This document shows positions 11,591 through 25,900 of a stretch of 64,000 nucleotides of DNA, piece after piece. The position numbers and the translations under genes are program-made. This stretch comes from Mycteria americana (Eukaryota; Chordata; Aves; Ciconiiformes; Ciconiidae), in assembly GCF_035582795.1 (NCBI RefSeq), contig NC_134368.1:32238501-32302500 (forward strand). Reading direction: 5' to 3'. Each line of letters opens with the position of its first letter. Position 1 is the first letter of the stretch. Under the pieces are notes generated by a model, which was given only the letters and a program-made list of their open reading frames with translations, did no database searches and had not been told where the DNA came from.

Positions 11591-14500
11591 TCTGGTAAGA
11601 CCGACCCGGAGGGAGGGTGGAAAAACTAAAAATAAACCTGTTTAGAAAGGGACTGGCTGCCCCTCTATAAGCATAGATTGGGGTTGCTGAAAGGTCTATA
11701 CAGCTTCCAGTTTGGGGAGACAAGTGATGAGCAGGCTCATAACCCATAGGGTTTTCTTGTACCATAATGTAAACTTACAGGTTTTGGTGACTTTAAAGAA
11801 GAAATCTGTTTTTCTAGAGCAAGAGTTGTCTTTGTACTGGCAAAGTGGCAACAGTTCATAGCAAACGTGGTGTATGGATATCTAGTCAGAAGTGAACTCC
11901 CAGCAAATCAACTTGGAAACAGACTTTGCCAAAACAAGTGCAGCCTCATTCAGTGTATCTTGAAAGTGGTGTTGCAGTAAGGGCATTTCACAACACAGCC
12001 TTCAGTGTCCGTGGACTGTATAGAGGCACGTATTAGAGCATTACTATAGTCAAATGGTTGGTCCACCAGGTGCCTTTTTTACCTGGGTGAAAACAAAACT
12101 AGCTCTTTATAGCAGAATGAGCTACGTGACCAGTAATTACAGGACAGGAACAGATGTTTTGTAAACGTATTTCACATGCATGCAAAAAAAAAGCCTTTAG
12201 CATGTCAGTTCTGATGAATGAAAAATGCATTTTGGTATTTCCCAGAACTGAGACTGGAAACTCCATAATTGTCTCTGGTGTTAACATTATAGACTCAATA
12301 AAGAAATTTATTTCATAGCATATAAATTTGTCCGTGCTAATTTCTTTGCGTTCTATTGTCAGCTATGTAGTTTTATCTTTCTTCCACACGGCTCAATGAC
12401 CGTATTATGTCTTCCACGTCCAAGATACATCTTTGCTCTGCTTTTTTATTATTTGTTTTCTTATTGATAACACAAGTTTTGCATCTGGAACCGTTCTTAA
12501 CCTATACTCACCATGAATTTTGCTGCATTGTTTTCAGACTGAAAGGAGGGCTTCAGTGTGCTGAAGCTTTTCTGTTTCATAGTCCACCTGTAACGATTAG
12601 CCTAATGCCTATTAACATTGCTTCTTTCACACAATTTTATGCAAATTGGTTCTATACTAAAGGAACTGGATTCGAAGTTCCATTATTGCCGACCTTTCAC
12701 ATAAATGTTCAATTTCAGTCATTGGTGACTTAGAACAATAGGGAACAGTTCATAGGTGTTAAATATGTCTATTTCATAAACACCTAGGTCTTCAAAAGAC
12801 TGCTCACAACCATCCAGGCATGTCACAAAATGAAGTACATGAAAGTTGTTATCTTTAGCAGTCTTTGTGAACAAAGGAGGAACAAAAAATGAGGCTATTG
12901 GCTCTGAATATCTCTTCTGTGAATAACTGAAAGATGCACTCATTTAGACATCTTAATAAATCCTTGTCTCGAAATGCCTCATTTAAAGTACCATTTAATT
13001 TTCCCTTTTTGTTTGTTTATCTGATTTTCTGTTTTTCATCTAAAATGGAAATTATATTTTCTTCCTAGCGGCACTAAATTACATGAAATATTTAGATAAT
13101 GAATGATGTGAACTATTTATGCAGCTAATGTAGCCTATCTTGTGGGAAATACCAAAGTTGTTAAGAGTGCTTTCCAGTACTCTGCAAATTTACAGACAAA
13201 GCTAGTAAATTCAACATACCTTTCATCATGACTCAATTGTGATTCACAAGGCTATTAAGTTTCTTTAAATAAAAGGATATTCTGGATTGAGTTGACTGGG
13301 TAAGAATGATGTAGAAAACTTGGATTTCCAAAAAGCTTTTGAGAAGCTTCTTTACCAAAAGCTTTTAAGAAAGCAAGTCTCTCTCCGAAATGGAGAAAAG
13401 GTCATTTAATAGCTCACTAAGTGGTTAAAAGAAAAGGTAGAAAGTACTACCTTATGGTGAACGTGCAGAAGATTTTCTGCTGTTTAACACTGATCTGCTG
13501 TTTAACACAAATTTTCCTGATCTGAAAGAATGGGTTAAACAGCGGGGGACAAAACTTGCTCATTATATGGACGTGTTAAGAGCAGTCCAAGGGTTGCAGA
13601 AGAGTATCACTGGACTGAGTAATAAAGTGGGAGTTCAGGAACAGTGTTAATAAAGGCAAAGTAATACACATCATGGGCTCTAATGTGGCAGTTACCGCTT
13701 GGAAAATGAGATGTTAGTGTCACTGTGAATGCATCTAATTGATGCTTTAGAGCAATCAGAAAGGCAAATGATAAGTTAGGAATCATTATGAATAGTGAAG
13801 GCTACAGCAAAGAATCTGTATGGCTGCTCAGAGTGATCTCAGTCTCAGAAAAGGCATGGAAAAGGGACAAGCTGTACAAGCTACTAGAAAATTTTGGAAA
13901 ACAGATTTGCTAAAGATGCCATCATGAATGGCTGAAAGCATGAATAAGGAATGATTGTTTAGTATGTCTTACAATAAGAAGAAAAAAAGGGGGGGAGACG
14001 CACACACCCATGTATTTATGATATATTTTTCCAGACATACAGTTAAAATTAGGAATTCGTTGCCACAGGCTATTTCAATGTAAAAGTGCAAAAGATTCAA
14101 GAAAACAATTAGACATGTCTAAGAAAGGTCTATCAGGTACTATTATAATGATTTAAGTTCAACGTTAGGCCCATCAAGTTAGGCCCAATGTTAGGCCCTG
14201 CTCTATAGGCTTATAGAAAGAGAAGGTATGTAGCAGTAAGATTTGGCCCATGTTTTTTATGTTTTTATACTCTTGCTGTGGCAACTGTCAGAGACATGGG
14301 GTATTGGGTCAGACTGATCTTGGATTCAACTGAATCGGTACAGCAGTTCATATATTCATTTTATGTTTCCAGAAAACCAAATTTTCCTGATGGAGATGTT
14401 ACTAGGTACTTTTTGATGTCATGATAAGACTAGTGATAGACTTTAAGCTTAGGATATGAGATTTATGCTATGGTTGTCTGTAATGACAGAGGTCTGGAAT

Positions 14501-16739
14501 TTCTGACGCATAATTTTTTTCCAACAAAGATTATTTTCTTTGAAAACTTTAATATCTGTGTTAAGCTCTCTGAAATAACGACCCCCAATTCTTCTTCTTA
14601 CTTTCATTCCTGGACATCTTTTGGGACCTATACTCTAACTACTCATTTCTGGGACTAATTTTGGATCAGATGTGGCTCTAGGGAATATAAGATAATACCC
14701 TTTCTTGTTTGATTCCAGTGGCAATAATGTATTGAATTAAAAATTCCCAGTCTTTAGGAAGGAGAGTGGTTCAACCAGAAGGCTGTTGGTACCTGTCATA
14801 TTAGAGTATGTTTAGGTAGCTACACCTCATTTAAACGTCCATTGCAGTGAGGTAGCAAGATCCTGTATCTACTTCCTAGCCACAGTTACTGGAGTGCTAA
14901 CATCTGTCCATTTATTTTCTCCACAGTTACTGTAGAAAAACTTTATTCCCTTACAAGCTGTGACACAGTTTTGTTCTTGATGTTTCTTCTGTAAAACTTT
15001 CTCAATACGATTAGTAGAACAATCCTTTCTCTTTCTAAAACACAAGCTATTAAATCAAGTCTGATGAACGATTTTAAACTAATTTAATCTTTTTCACTGA
15101 TAAGGTTCTTCTTAAGGAGAAGATGAGCTCAAGAGTTATCAGCTTACTTCTGTAGTAATATAAGATGTATTCCTGGGACTAAATCTAGACACAGTAACAC
15201 AATCACTGTTTTCCTGAATTCAGCACAGAATCCTCAACATTATTGCAGAAATACCAAGGTCTCATCACTTTTCGCTTTAATCTTTGGCTGCCAAAGGAGA
15301 ACAAAGAGCATTTCGTACACATTAGTACATTGACTTCCACTTAGTACATTGACAGTTACCATTTAGTGGAAGGAAGTGTGCCTCCTTCAACCATCCCAGC
15401 ACAATATGCAAGGAATTGTTTTCCATGCCATTGCCTAGTTAATATCTCAACATCCTGACCCTCTTCAAACAAATATTTTGGCAGTACCTGGAACAGATGC
15501 TGTGCTTGTAGGACTGGTGATTTTCTCTCATCCATGGAGCGGTACCTGGCAACCACAGCCCCGTTGCTAGACTTATTTGTAGTGTTTTGGTACAATGAGA
15601 TGAAATCTTACTTTCCAGCCTCAGACATGAGAGAAACTTGCAGGTTTTCTCATGTTATTATTCATAAATAATTTTATTTTCAAATACCTGTATATATTTA
15701 TTTTATATCTTTTTAAAATCTGGGAAATTGTGAAACAACATGGTTTAAATGATATCTATATTCTGTCCCCCTTATATGAGATGCAAATAATGCTTCTTCA
15801 GATTGGTAGTTTGGCTGCTGAGGTCTTTGCAGCCAAGAAATGTGAGGGAAAATGTTTTACAGAAACAACTATTTTTCAAAATATTTCTAACTGTTGAAGA
15901 GATATTTTCACATATTGGGGAGCATCAACTTTAGTATTCCATTTCTTTTCTCATTCTATCTCTAAATCCAGGACATAACGATGTAAAAATTCTTCCTCCC
16001 TCAAATGTACATGGCAAAACCAAAATTTGTATCTGGATTCCGATACAGTAGTGCTGATCCAGCCCCTTTTAGATCAGGTTAGTAATAAAAAGATAACTAA
16101 TCAGTCAAAAGAAAAAAAACCCCTCTGATCCTTAAACTGTATTTTCCAGAAAACGATGCAGGTAGGACTATAGTACACCGGTGGTTTTTTTCTTTCCTGT
16201 TTTCCCTCATAGAAAAAAGATGTTCAAAGTTAATTTGTCTTTAAAATTTTACACATTTGATGCAATTTTACAAATGGTTGGCATAAGTTATGTTAAGTAC
16301 TGCCTTGTAAACTTTGAAATTAAGATTTATATAAGAAAGAAAAAAGTGTATGGGATTTTTGAGAATGATCTGTCAATTTGCATTGTGGAAGATACCATGA
16401 TGACCATAATACAAAAAAATCAAAATCTGCTTCTTAGTCTTCTCACAGAAAGATCTTTTCAGAGTTCAGTTCTTGCATACTGGAAATAAAAAATTATGTT
16501 CATACTCTAAGATGTTAGGTAAGAGAAAACTAATTGCCAAGCCAAATATTTCTTTTTAAAGAAATACGTAAATATGTTTAAAACTTTTTAGTTGCTCTAT
16601 GATTCTCTTTTGGTTTACTTAAATTTTAAGGACATGCTTATGCACTGTATTTCCTACACAAAAGATGGTTTTTCCATTACTTTTTTCTGTATTATTCCTT
16701 CTTTAAAGGACAAGTGCTGTAACAGACAATCTTTTGCAG
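11586..16739 (+). other. CEP135: CEP135 intron 1 (5.2 kb, inferred)
   Basis: Runs from the gtatgt donor after the CpG island to the acceptor at 16739. It holds an ancient CR1/L3-like LINE (about 13280-14420) and otherwise AT-rich sequence. Open frames here (12407-12733 +, 15356-15595 -, 16181-16489 +) are not supported as genes. Confidence 0.6.
13280..14420 (+). mobile_element. Ancient CR1/L3-like LINE remnant, sense orientation
   Basis: Matches by eye the decayed reverse-transcriptase 3' part of old amniote CR1/L3 elements. Landmarks include ttggatttccaaaaagc near the start, caatcagaaaggcaaatgat and gttaggaatcatta in the middle, and gggtattgggtcagactgatctt near the 3' end. Frames are broken throughout. 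Boundaries are approximate. Confidence 0.65.
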
Positions 16740-16904
16740 GTGTCCTATTTTTCTTGATTGTGACAAAAGCTGCTTTGGAGGTGTGTTTACAATGACTACA
16801 ACTGCAGAGCGAAGGTTCATTAATCTCAGGAAACGTCTAGATCAACTGGGCTATCGGCAACCATTGGGAGTGGAGAGTTTACCTTTGGTGGAAAAGCTGT
16901 TTAG
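16740..16904 (+). CDS. CEP135: CEP135 exon 2 with start codon, residues 1-37
   Basis: Acceptor tttgcag at 16733-16739. The ATG at 16792-16794 starts [20 protein letters not shown], the conserved CEP135 N-terminus, so 16740-16791 is 5' UTR. The donor gtattc is weak. An in-frame TGA lies upstream in the 5' UTR (16760-16763 region). Confidence 0.93.
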
Positions 16905-19900
16905 GTATTCAAAAGGAGATTAATTAAAAAACATAGTAATCATATAGTAGGTATTGTTTGATTTTTGACATATAAGGGAAAATGCTTAGCCTGAAGATTA
17001 TTTTCAAGCAATGTCATTTCAGAGCTAACATTCAGTTCCTGTGTATGATGAAGTCAAATAGATTTGCTTAAGTGACAAGAACATCTTAAGATTTCATTTA
17101 GTTCAGTAGAATTGTTTCTAAGGATGTATGGTCTAGGAAAAGTCAACTTTTCTAACCTCATAAGAGAGCCAAGAGTAGTCACTACTGATATGTGCTTAAA
17201 GGACACACCCTTATAACTGGTTGTATAAAAATAATCCCTGTTGTCTGTACTATGACTTAAAATGAAACATTCACGGCTCCGTTTTTTATGATTTCATTTG
17301 GAGAAGTTGAAATTTCCCATCTCTGCAGGTTTACAGGACACATAACAATAAAAACAAATTTTCAGGTGACCTTCTTAATATATGTGCCATTTCATGGCTT
17401 TGATGTGATTACGAACATGGTAAGTTCCACAGTAATCCAGTTATATTTGGCTAAACATGCAAATGTAGGTGTTCTGGTTCTGTTGCTCTCTAGCATCTAA
17501 TACAGATGGAAGAACCATAGGTAGGCAGATGTGGAGTAATCTGCCTTCAACGTTAGGTCTCATTGTGGTGTCTAACAGATAGGTTTAATCCCTCACTGAC
17601 TTTGATATTATTTTCACAAAAATGTTTATAGCTACTTACCACTAATTTCTCTTATGGAGCTTCTGATCTCCATATAAATACTAGTAACCTTCTGGCCTTT
17701 TTAATTCTTCAAGTTCCTTCTGTGGTAAGTAGTGCTACAACTTACGTAGTGCTTGGAGGAAAAAATCATCTTGCCAATTTTTAATATCTCACTTTATGTA
17801 GAAAAGAGAGTTTATTGAATTGTCAGGTGTACGCTTGGGGTATGCTTTCTAAATATCTTTATTTTTTATATTTGTCCTCTCCTTTCCTATGTACTTTTTT
17901 TTAAGTGAATTATTCCTGTCTTTCAGTTTTTCTTACATGAATGTTCTCTTTGCCTTTCTTTGAACCCATTTGTTCTACAGTTAACATGGTCTCAGGGAAA
18001 GGGTTTTGTTTCTCAGGTCATAATAAATATTTGCATCTGCAGTGTAAAGGCTGCTAACATTTCTAACATGTCTGATGCTCCTTTATTCTAGTGACCTAGT
18101 TCATACAACTGAGAGCTTGCGCAGTGCAAAGTTATCTGCTGGAAAAACTGAAAAAGAAAGCAGCAATTATGATGCTATTTTGGAACCTTATAAAACAGAG
18201 AATGCTAAACTTACCAGGGAAAATAATGAACTACATTTAGAAATATTAAAACTGAAAGAGCAATCTGATCGTCATGTTAAAGGTAATATAAAAATTATGA
18301 TACTTTTTTTTAATCCTTCCATGCCAAAATAAAATTGTGGCCAAATCCTTGATCTGCAGATTCATGTATCTGTACTTATAAGTGAGTGTCAGTGGTCATT
18401 GACTTTGGTGCCTTTAATGAATTAAGGCTTGTGCACAGATATTTCTTTTGTAGTTAAAAAGCTTCTGAGGTCCTGCAAATCACTGTTTTAATCAAACATG
18501 AAAATGTTAGAACTTTTGAACATATACTTTCATACCTTGAAATGCTACTTTTTAATTTAAAATTAAATACTGCTGTTAAATGTGCCTTTATTCTACAAAG
18601 GGGTTTTACTTGTATAACATGTATAAATATATATATTTGTGTGTTTGTGTGTATATACATACACATATGTATGTGTATTTGAAAATTCCAGGTTTTGGAA
18701 AAGAATATAGGGTTCTCTTTATGCCTATTTTGGTGCTACTAAGAAAAATAATAATGAATAAGAAAGATAATATTGCTTTTGCTCTCCCTTGAAGATTTGA
18801 AAGCTTCCTTAAGGAGGGTTGAACATGAAACGGCTGACTTGAAATTTCTGAATAACCAATACGTACATAAAATTAAAATGCTGGAAAAAGAGAACAAAGC
18901 CAAGACTGAAAAAATTCAGCAGCTTCAGGAGAAGAATCTGCAAGCAGTGGTGCAAACACCTGGTGAGTGTAAAGAGTCACAGATATTTTAACTTTTCTCT
19001 GAGCTTTTTTTGGCTCTTCAGAACATAATCTTTTTTTTTTCTGCTAGGAAGAGATGTTACTATTGCTACAGTAAAATAACTATCCAATAGAATAACATTA
19101 CCTTTTGAAAGTTTTGGCTCTGAATTCAGTCTTTTTCTCTGTATGGAAGAAGTTTCATTAACACATCACTTGTGTTAGGGACAAATCTGAATACAAACTT
19201 AGATTCAATAGAAGACTATTAAGTTAAAATGTGACTGGAAAGCACTGTTAATCAACAGCTATTTTTTTTTTTTTAATGCTGCACCTAATTTAGTCAGAGG
19301 CAGGTTGTTTGACACTTGAATCTTTTTGACAGCTAATTGATGACGTGTAAGTGACTAATTCAGATTTTTGTAACCAAGATCTGAAAGTAGCAAGAAGCAA
19401 AATAGGTCTACAAATAAATATTCCAACCCTCTTAAAGCTTACAGTATTTAAAGGGTCTTTTGATAACTTAAAATGTTCTGGACGTTACTTTCAGGTTAAT
19501 TTCTTTCTCCAGGGTTTCCTTTTTCTTCATTTTTTTCAAGCTAAGGGAAATAGTGAGAAGTATTTTGTGAAATTTTGAAAATGTCTTTTCTTTCCAAGTC
19601 ATTGAATTACCTATGTATTTTTGGCATCTGAGGGAAATTAATGGGTAGTTAGGGGAAATTAAAATTTCTCTCTATTTTTCCACACCTTTCTGCATTTCAT
19701 GTCCTTCACTTCAAAGATGCCATGTTACGTTTTTATCTGTCTTCCTGCATACTTGCCCCTTGGTCACCAGTCTTCTGGGATTTTTCTGTACTACGTCATC
19801 AAATATTTTATGTTCTTATTTAATTGTGTGATGAAGAGTAATTGTTCCTTCTGGAAATAATACTGTGTTTTGCTTTGTTTTTAATATAATGTTACCATGC

Positions 19901-22900
19901 AAGCAAATAACCTACTCTGCTTGATATGCTTATGATATTTATTCACTGAAATGACAATAGGATAGAAGGAAAAAAAACATTACTAAGCAATGCAGAGGTT
20001 AGTTCAGTCATAAAATAGTTCTTAAATGTGAAAACAAAATGTCTTTTGTGATGTTTTAATTTAGCTTTTTTAGTAAGGTAAATCACTAACAGATTCATCA
20101 AGTTTGAACTGTAGAATATTTAGGGTCTTAAACACCGGGGAAAATTACTTATACTGAACTTTGCATGTTTCCTTATTATAAAACTGAACTTCGACAAAGC
20201 AGATACTAACCTGTAAGAATGGTGTTGCCTAGAATGTACAAATTTTATCAGCTTATGACAGTAAGATCAAAATGGTGAAACATGCCAGTTCAGAAGCAGT
20301 GGAATAAATAGGAAATTTCATTTTGTATTAAAGAAGAAGACTCCCTTGCCATAACTCCAAGTAATAGGCATTTGGGTTTGGGCTTTTAGGTGGCAGAAAA
20401 AGAAGCATTCCCTTCAGGCGTCAACGAATGCAGATAGACCAGCCTGTCCCTCCATCAGGTGTTAGTGCCTATCCAGTTCCTCAGCCAGAGGACCCTTATA
20501 TTGCAGACCTTCTTCAGGTGGCTGATAATCGGTAATCTAAAGAACTTTTAAATTTTGAAGTATAGGTATTAAGTATCTGCAGTGATTTTCCAGCCCTCAC
20601 CCTCCTTCTGCCTTTCAAATTTGCCTCAAAATGGTATTTCATGATGTTTTAAGAGCACTGTAGTTCTTAAATAGGATTTTGCCTAGTGATTGACAGTGCT
20701 GCCTGTGCCAAAGTTGCAATGGATATTTAATAAGCTGCTTATTTCCTTAAAGGATTTCTCTTAAGATTTCTATACTCGTTTTACTGTTATACCTAATTTT
20801 AGATTGGGTATTCTGGAAAAAAGCTAGGTGTAATGTTTTGCATAGGAGTAAACTCATTTTTCCTGTTTATTTTGGAAGACTAAAATATTCTTGATTTCTG
20901 TAATACTATTTTTTGGCTTGGGAACCTGTATTATGAAAGGTTCAAGTCAATTCTTTTTTCTTATTTAGACTATATCTGTAGAGAGTTTACCTGGCAACGT
21001 GTTGGCAGCAGGGGCACTGCTGGGGTGGCCTCTCTAAGGAGAGACCAGCAGCTACCCTGTGCTGGACACAGCCAGTTCTGCTTAGCTTCAAAACAGACCC
21101 ACCACAGGTCACAGCTGAGCCCATCAGCCAAGCTGGTGGCTCCCCTGTGAAAATGTATTTAAGAAAGGGTAAAAAACAATGCTGCGCAGCAGCAGTGAGA
21201 GGGAGGAGTAAGAAAAATATGAGAGAAACAACCCTGCGTACACCAAGGTCAGTGAAGAAGGAGGGGGAGGAGGTGCTTCAGGCACCGGAGCAGAGATTCC
21301 CCTGCAGCCCATGGAGAAGACTATGGTGATGCAGTTGTCTGTGCAGCCTGTGGAGAGCACCACATCAGAGCAGATATCCACACTGCAGCCCATGGAGGAC
21401 CATGTTGGAGCAGATATCCACACTGCAGCCCATGGAGGACCCCATGCTGGAGCAAGTGGATATGCCCTGAAGGAAACTGCAGCCCGTGGAGCAGGCTTCT
21501 GGCAGGAACTGCAGCTCATGGAGAGGACCCCACACAGGAGCAGGTTTTCTGGCAGGAGCTGTGGCCCATGAGGGACCCATGCTGGAGCAGTCTGTTCCTG
21601 AAGGACTGTACCGCGTGGAGATGATCCATGCTGGAGCAGTTCATGAAGGACTGTATCCCATGGGAGGGACCCCACGCTGGACCAGGGGAACAGCGTGAGG
21701 AGGAAGGAGCAGCAAAGCCCAAGTGTTACGAAGTGTTATGAACTGACCGCAGCTCCCATTCCCCATCCCTGCTGCACCGCTTGGGGTAGGGGGGAGGTAT
21801 AAGAGTCAGAAGTGAAGTAGAGCTTGGAAAAAAGTGGAGGGTGGGAAGAAGGTGTTTTTAGTTTGTCTTTGTTTCTCACCATCCTGGTCTATTTTTAATA
21901 GATGATAAATTAAATTAATCTTCCCCAAGTCAAGTCTGTGTTGCTCATGACACTAATCGGTAAATGATCTTCCTGTCTTTATCTTGACCCATGCACTTTT
22001 TAATCTTATTTTCTCCCCCATCCTGTTGAGAAGGGGGAGTGAGAGAGCAGCTGCGGGGGGGGGGGGGGGGTCTGGCAGCCAGCCAAGGTCAACCTGCTAC
22101 AGTATCTCAAACAACAGCTTCTGCATTAATATTTTGTATAAAAAACCCTTTTTTTTTGTGAAATATTTACGTTCAGGAGCAAAGAGAAAATACTAATAAT
22201 GAATTGTTGTGTACATATGATTCTTCCATGAATCCACATAAACAGTATATTGTTACATTTCAGAATTCATGAACTTCAGTCAGAAGTAACAGAGCTACAG
22301 GAAAAACTGGAGATATCTGAACGTGGAATGAAAAATTACAGCAAACAGGTATGTTTACAGATTTTATTATTATTATTATTTGGCTGTAGTAGTCATTGCA
22401 ATGGCCTTGATTATAATTTGTGTTTTAAGCTCATTGGGAAAGCATTGTAGGGCTTGTGAAATACAATTATTCTAACTTGCCTACGTTGAGCTATTTCTCT
22501 CCTCTGCTTTTGGAAACAGCAGCAATGATAAAATACTTGCCCACTGCTTTTGCTGATATATTTTTTATATTAAAATTATATCAAATAAGCTAAACTTGAT
22601 GATAGTAAGTAGAATTTGTGTATGTCTAGGGTTTTTTAGTGCAGAAGCATTAATTGGTCCACAATAGTAATTTGATCTACAGCTATCTTAGGATAATTTT
22701 TAACTGTTTGGACTGGTTATATTTTTTTAATTTTTAATTTTTGAAAGTGAATTTATGAACAACAGATTTTACAATATTTTAATTAGAGTGGATTGATAGG
22801 ATATGTATAATCTTTAAGTGAGGGAATTGCATCAATTTTTCATATGTTGTTACATCTTTCAATATCTGGGGATTAGTGGAGACCATCCTCTCTTTTTTTG

Positions 22901-25900
22901 TTCACATCTTGGTTTTCCTCTTCCAGTATTCCCTGTTTTTCAGTGACTGAAATAGTCACTGAATTAGCTGATTTGAAAGCTTTTTCCCTAAATTTAAATG
23001 CTAGACTCGGACAGTTAATTTGCAACATTTATTAACTTCACTTTAAATGAAAATTGTTGGTTTCTCTTAAAGAAAATAATCTAGTAGGAATTGTTTCAGT
23101 TTTTTTTCCCACAAATTCTATTTGATTCATTTATTTTTCTTTCAAAGAAATAACTTTTTTTCAGAAAAATCCAGAGTTAAAAAAAAAAAGTATATTAAAG
23201 ATAAAAATTGAATTATTAGGGGCATATCTTTTTACTGAATGTTATACAGGTGTTTATTTGAACAAAGGTTCTGTTAAATGGTATAGAAGATACCAAAGAA
23301 TTTTTTTTTTCCTCAAAGGTTGAGCTAAGAGACAAAGAAATAGAGCGCCTAGTGCTAGCATTGGATGGTGGGCGTTCTCATGAGGTTATCTCTCTGGAAT
23401 CGAGAAGTAAAAGTAATGAGAAGCTTATCGCCCATTTGAATTTGCAGGTAATGGATTTATTACTATTGTTTAGTCAAAACTAAAAATCCTAGCAATCTAA
23501 CAAAACCCACAAAACTTCTAGCTCTTTAAAAAAAATCACTATCAGGTATAAAATCAATCAGTTTAACGTGCTTTGCTTTTTAGGTGGCAGTGTTACTTGT
23601 CTAAGGAAATTGCATTTCTTTTAAAAGTCTATTAGAATGGTTTTGCTAAAGAATTCTATGAACTCACATCTGTACATAGTGATGTTAATCTGAGAGTATT
23701 CAGAAAATTTCTGTGTGATACACTGTTTTCACCAAGTTTGAAAATACTTATTTTCTTTTAATTTTTTTTTTAATTATTTTTTTGTACATACCGTTTATAT
23801 TTTAGGAACTACAATGGTATATGTACTTATGATAAGGAGTAGTCCTGCAGATAATCTCATCAGATAGTGGGGAATCTTCCTCATTGAATTCAAATGGTCC
23901 CCACCTTTACTCTAACATAGACTTGCAAGGAAAGGATAAGCTTAGGATAAAGATGTTTGTTTTTACTGTGCATATTAGCATACATTCCATATTGGTCTCA
24001 GAATGACAATTTAAAAAAAATAATACAAGACAGGCTGGAGTACAGATCAAATAAAGCCCATCTCTGGATTTATACCATAAATTCTCTGTTTTTCCAGCTG
24101 AGTTAGATGTTTTGTGTACTGATTGTGCATGATGTGCATGAAAGCCACATTGCAGAGTTTATTAGTTTAGGTTCAGTGCTGCAAAAATAGAGAATGAGCT
24201 ATGACTTGGAAGCAGTACAGCTGTGTTCAGTGATCCTGAATTAGTAAGTCATGCTGAACATAAATTGATTGTACAGAGAGTGAGCCCAGAGCTGCATAAA
24301 GCTGGTTGTGGGCCATCAAGACCATTTGCTCAGGCTCAGTGCCAATATACCACTTTTATTCTCTGACAATAAATGGATGGGTATCTCTATGTAGTAGTAT
24401 TCATGACTATGAGAGGGCTTAGACTTTGTTCTGTGTCTACAGTAGTACTTCTTTCTGGAGTTTTGAGGAAAGTTGTGTGGAGATGGAAGTGGAGCACCCC
24501 TGTTATCTTGAACATTTCAAGATACTCCAGGATCCCATTTTCATGGGTAGCGTAACTTAGTGTGTATATTTTTTATTCCTACTCTACATCCCTGCCTCTC
24601 TTCCCTTTTCTCTCAGGGAAAGGTATACTGGGAAAAACAATGTCTATAGAGCAGGATTTCTGAGGATGTTGTGTTTAAGGTGCTGAGATATATTGGGGGC
24701 AAGATAGTTTTTGGGAATCTTGTCTGTAAAGCTTCACTTTCATGAAGGAGTAACAGTGAGACTAAGCCTAGCAAATATACTACAAAGGTGGAGAGAAGAA
24801 TGTGTCCTCATATCTTGTGAAATTTAGGGAAACTCTGAGTACACTGGGTCTACCGGACTGATGCCCAAGACAGGTTTCTATACAGATCTGTGCTTTTCAG
24901 TACTTTGTTTTTAGAATAAACCTCAGGTTTTGGAGACTAGATAAAGAACAGCGTAGTAATGAATTCCTTTACCTTGTGCCTTTGTAAAATCATGGTTTTT
25001 CATATTGATAAGCATTAAGTTCTAAAAATAGAAAATCTTGCCATTTTTAACAGGATGTCCTTTTTTTACTATGGATATAGAGATACTATATTTCAGAAGA
25101 CTGGGAGGAACTTTTGCTACCTAGTTTAACAATACATATTAATGTTTTAATGAAAAATATCTTTCAGGTTGAGTATCTTCAGCAAACAAACAAAGAACTT
25201 GAAAATCGCATTCAAGACCTCTTGGACACTAAACAAAACGTGACTAGTGAGGTAGTGCATTTAAGCAATAAAAATGAAGAACTGTGTCAAGAACTGAATG
25301 AAATAGACCACTTGGCACAGCAGTTGGAAAGACACAAGGAAATTGTGCTGGAGACTGCAGATAAGGAAATAGGAGAAGCAAAGGTAATCACTAACGTGTT
25401 ACAGTGTGAAGGATCTCCTCAGCTTTTAGGTGGCTTTATATCTTTTAATTGCAACAAGTGACCTATCGGCTTGTAAAGGAAGATTACAAAGATATTTTTT
25501 TCCAGTTTAGTTGATATTATACAGAATTTCTCACTAAAAGATGATTAATCTCAGCCATTTTGTCTCTTTACTGTATTGGGTGAGATGAGTGTAGTTAAGA
25601 GGCAATCTGTCTTCCTTCTTCTTTTAGCTTAGTATGAAATAAAGTTCTGAGATACCTAAGATATTGATAGGTAATAGATAGTTGCCTGTGTTTGGAGGTT
25701 TTTTTTCTATGAGGAGTCATGCAATGATTTATTTAATTGTTGTGCTCCAAAAGAGCATGGGTGTGTATATCACAAATTTTTTGTGCTTTCAGTTCACAGG
25801 AGTTTTACTACTTAAAATTTGGCAGATTACAAGGAACTAATTATACTTTATTTCTTACAAAAATAGTCTGTTTCCTTAAATTTTTTGTAACAAAGGAATT

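Larger units (their letters stand above)
20977..22101 (+). mobile_element. Solo LTR, ERVL-like, sense orientation, CEP135 intron 5
   Basis: 1125 bp with terminal TGTAG...CTACA inverted repeats, flanked by ATATC (20972-20976) and GTATC (22102-22106), a 5-bp target duplication with one change. U3 carries diverged GC-rich tandem units, including a 40-bp unit repeated at 21368 and 21408. A TATA-like tataag lies near 21799. The U5-like end (cttgacccatgcac, tctcccccatcc, gggggagtgagagagc) is shared with the LTRs at 32433 and 53888 on the opposite strand, which sets the orientation. No internal viral genes. The ERVL assignment is inferred from the 5-bp duplication and family resemblance. Confidence 0.8.

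Noticed and set aside
12407-12733. 108-aa plus-strand frame with a hydrophobic N-terminus
   Set aside because: The apparent signal-like start reflects T-rich intron DNA. No recognisable family and no promoter.
21124-21675. 183-aa minus-strand frame and overlapping plus-strand frames
   Set aside because: These are translations of the tandem-repeated U3 of the LTR at 20977-22101, not a gene.
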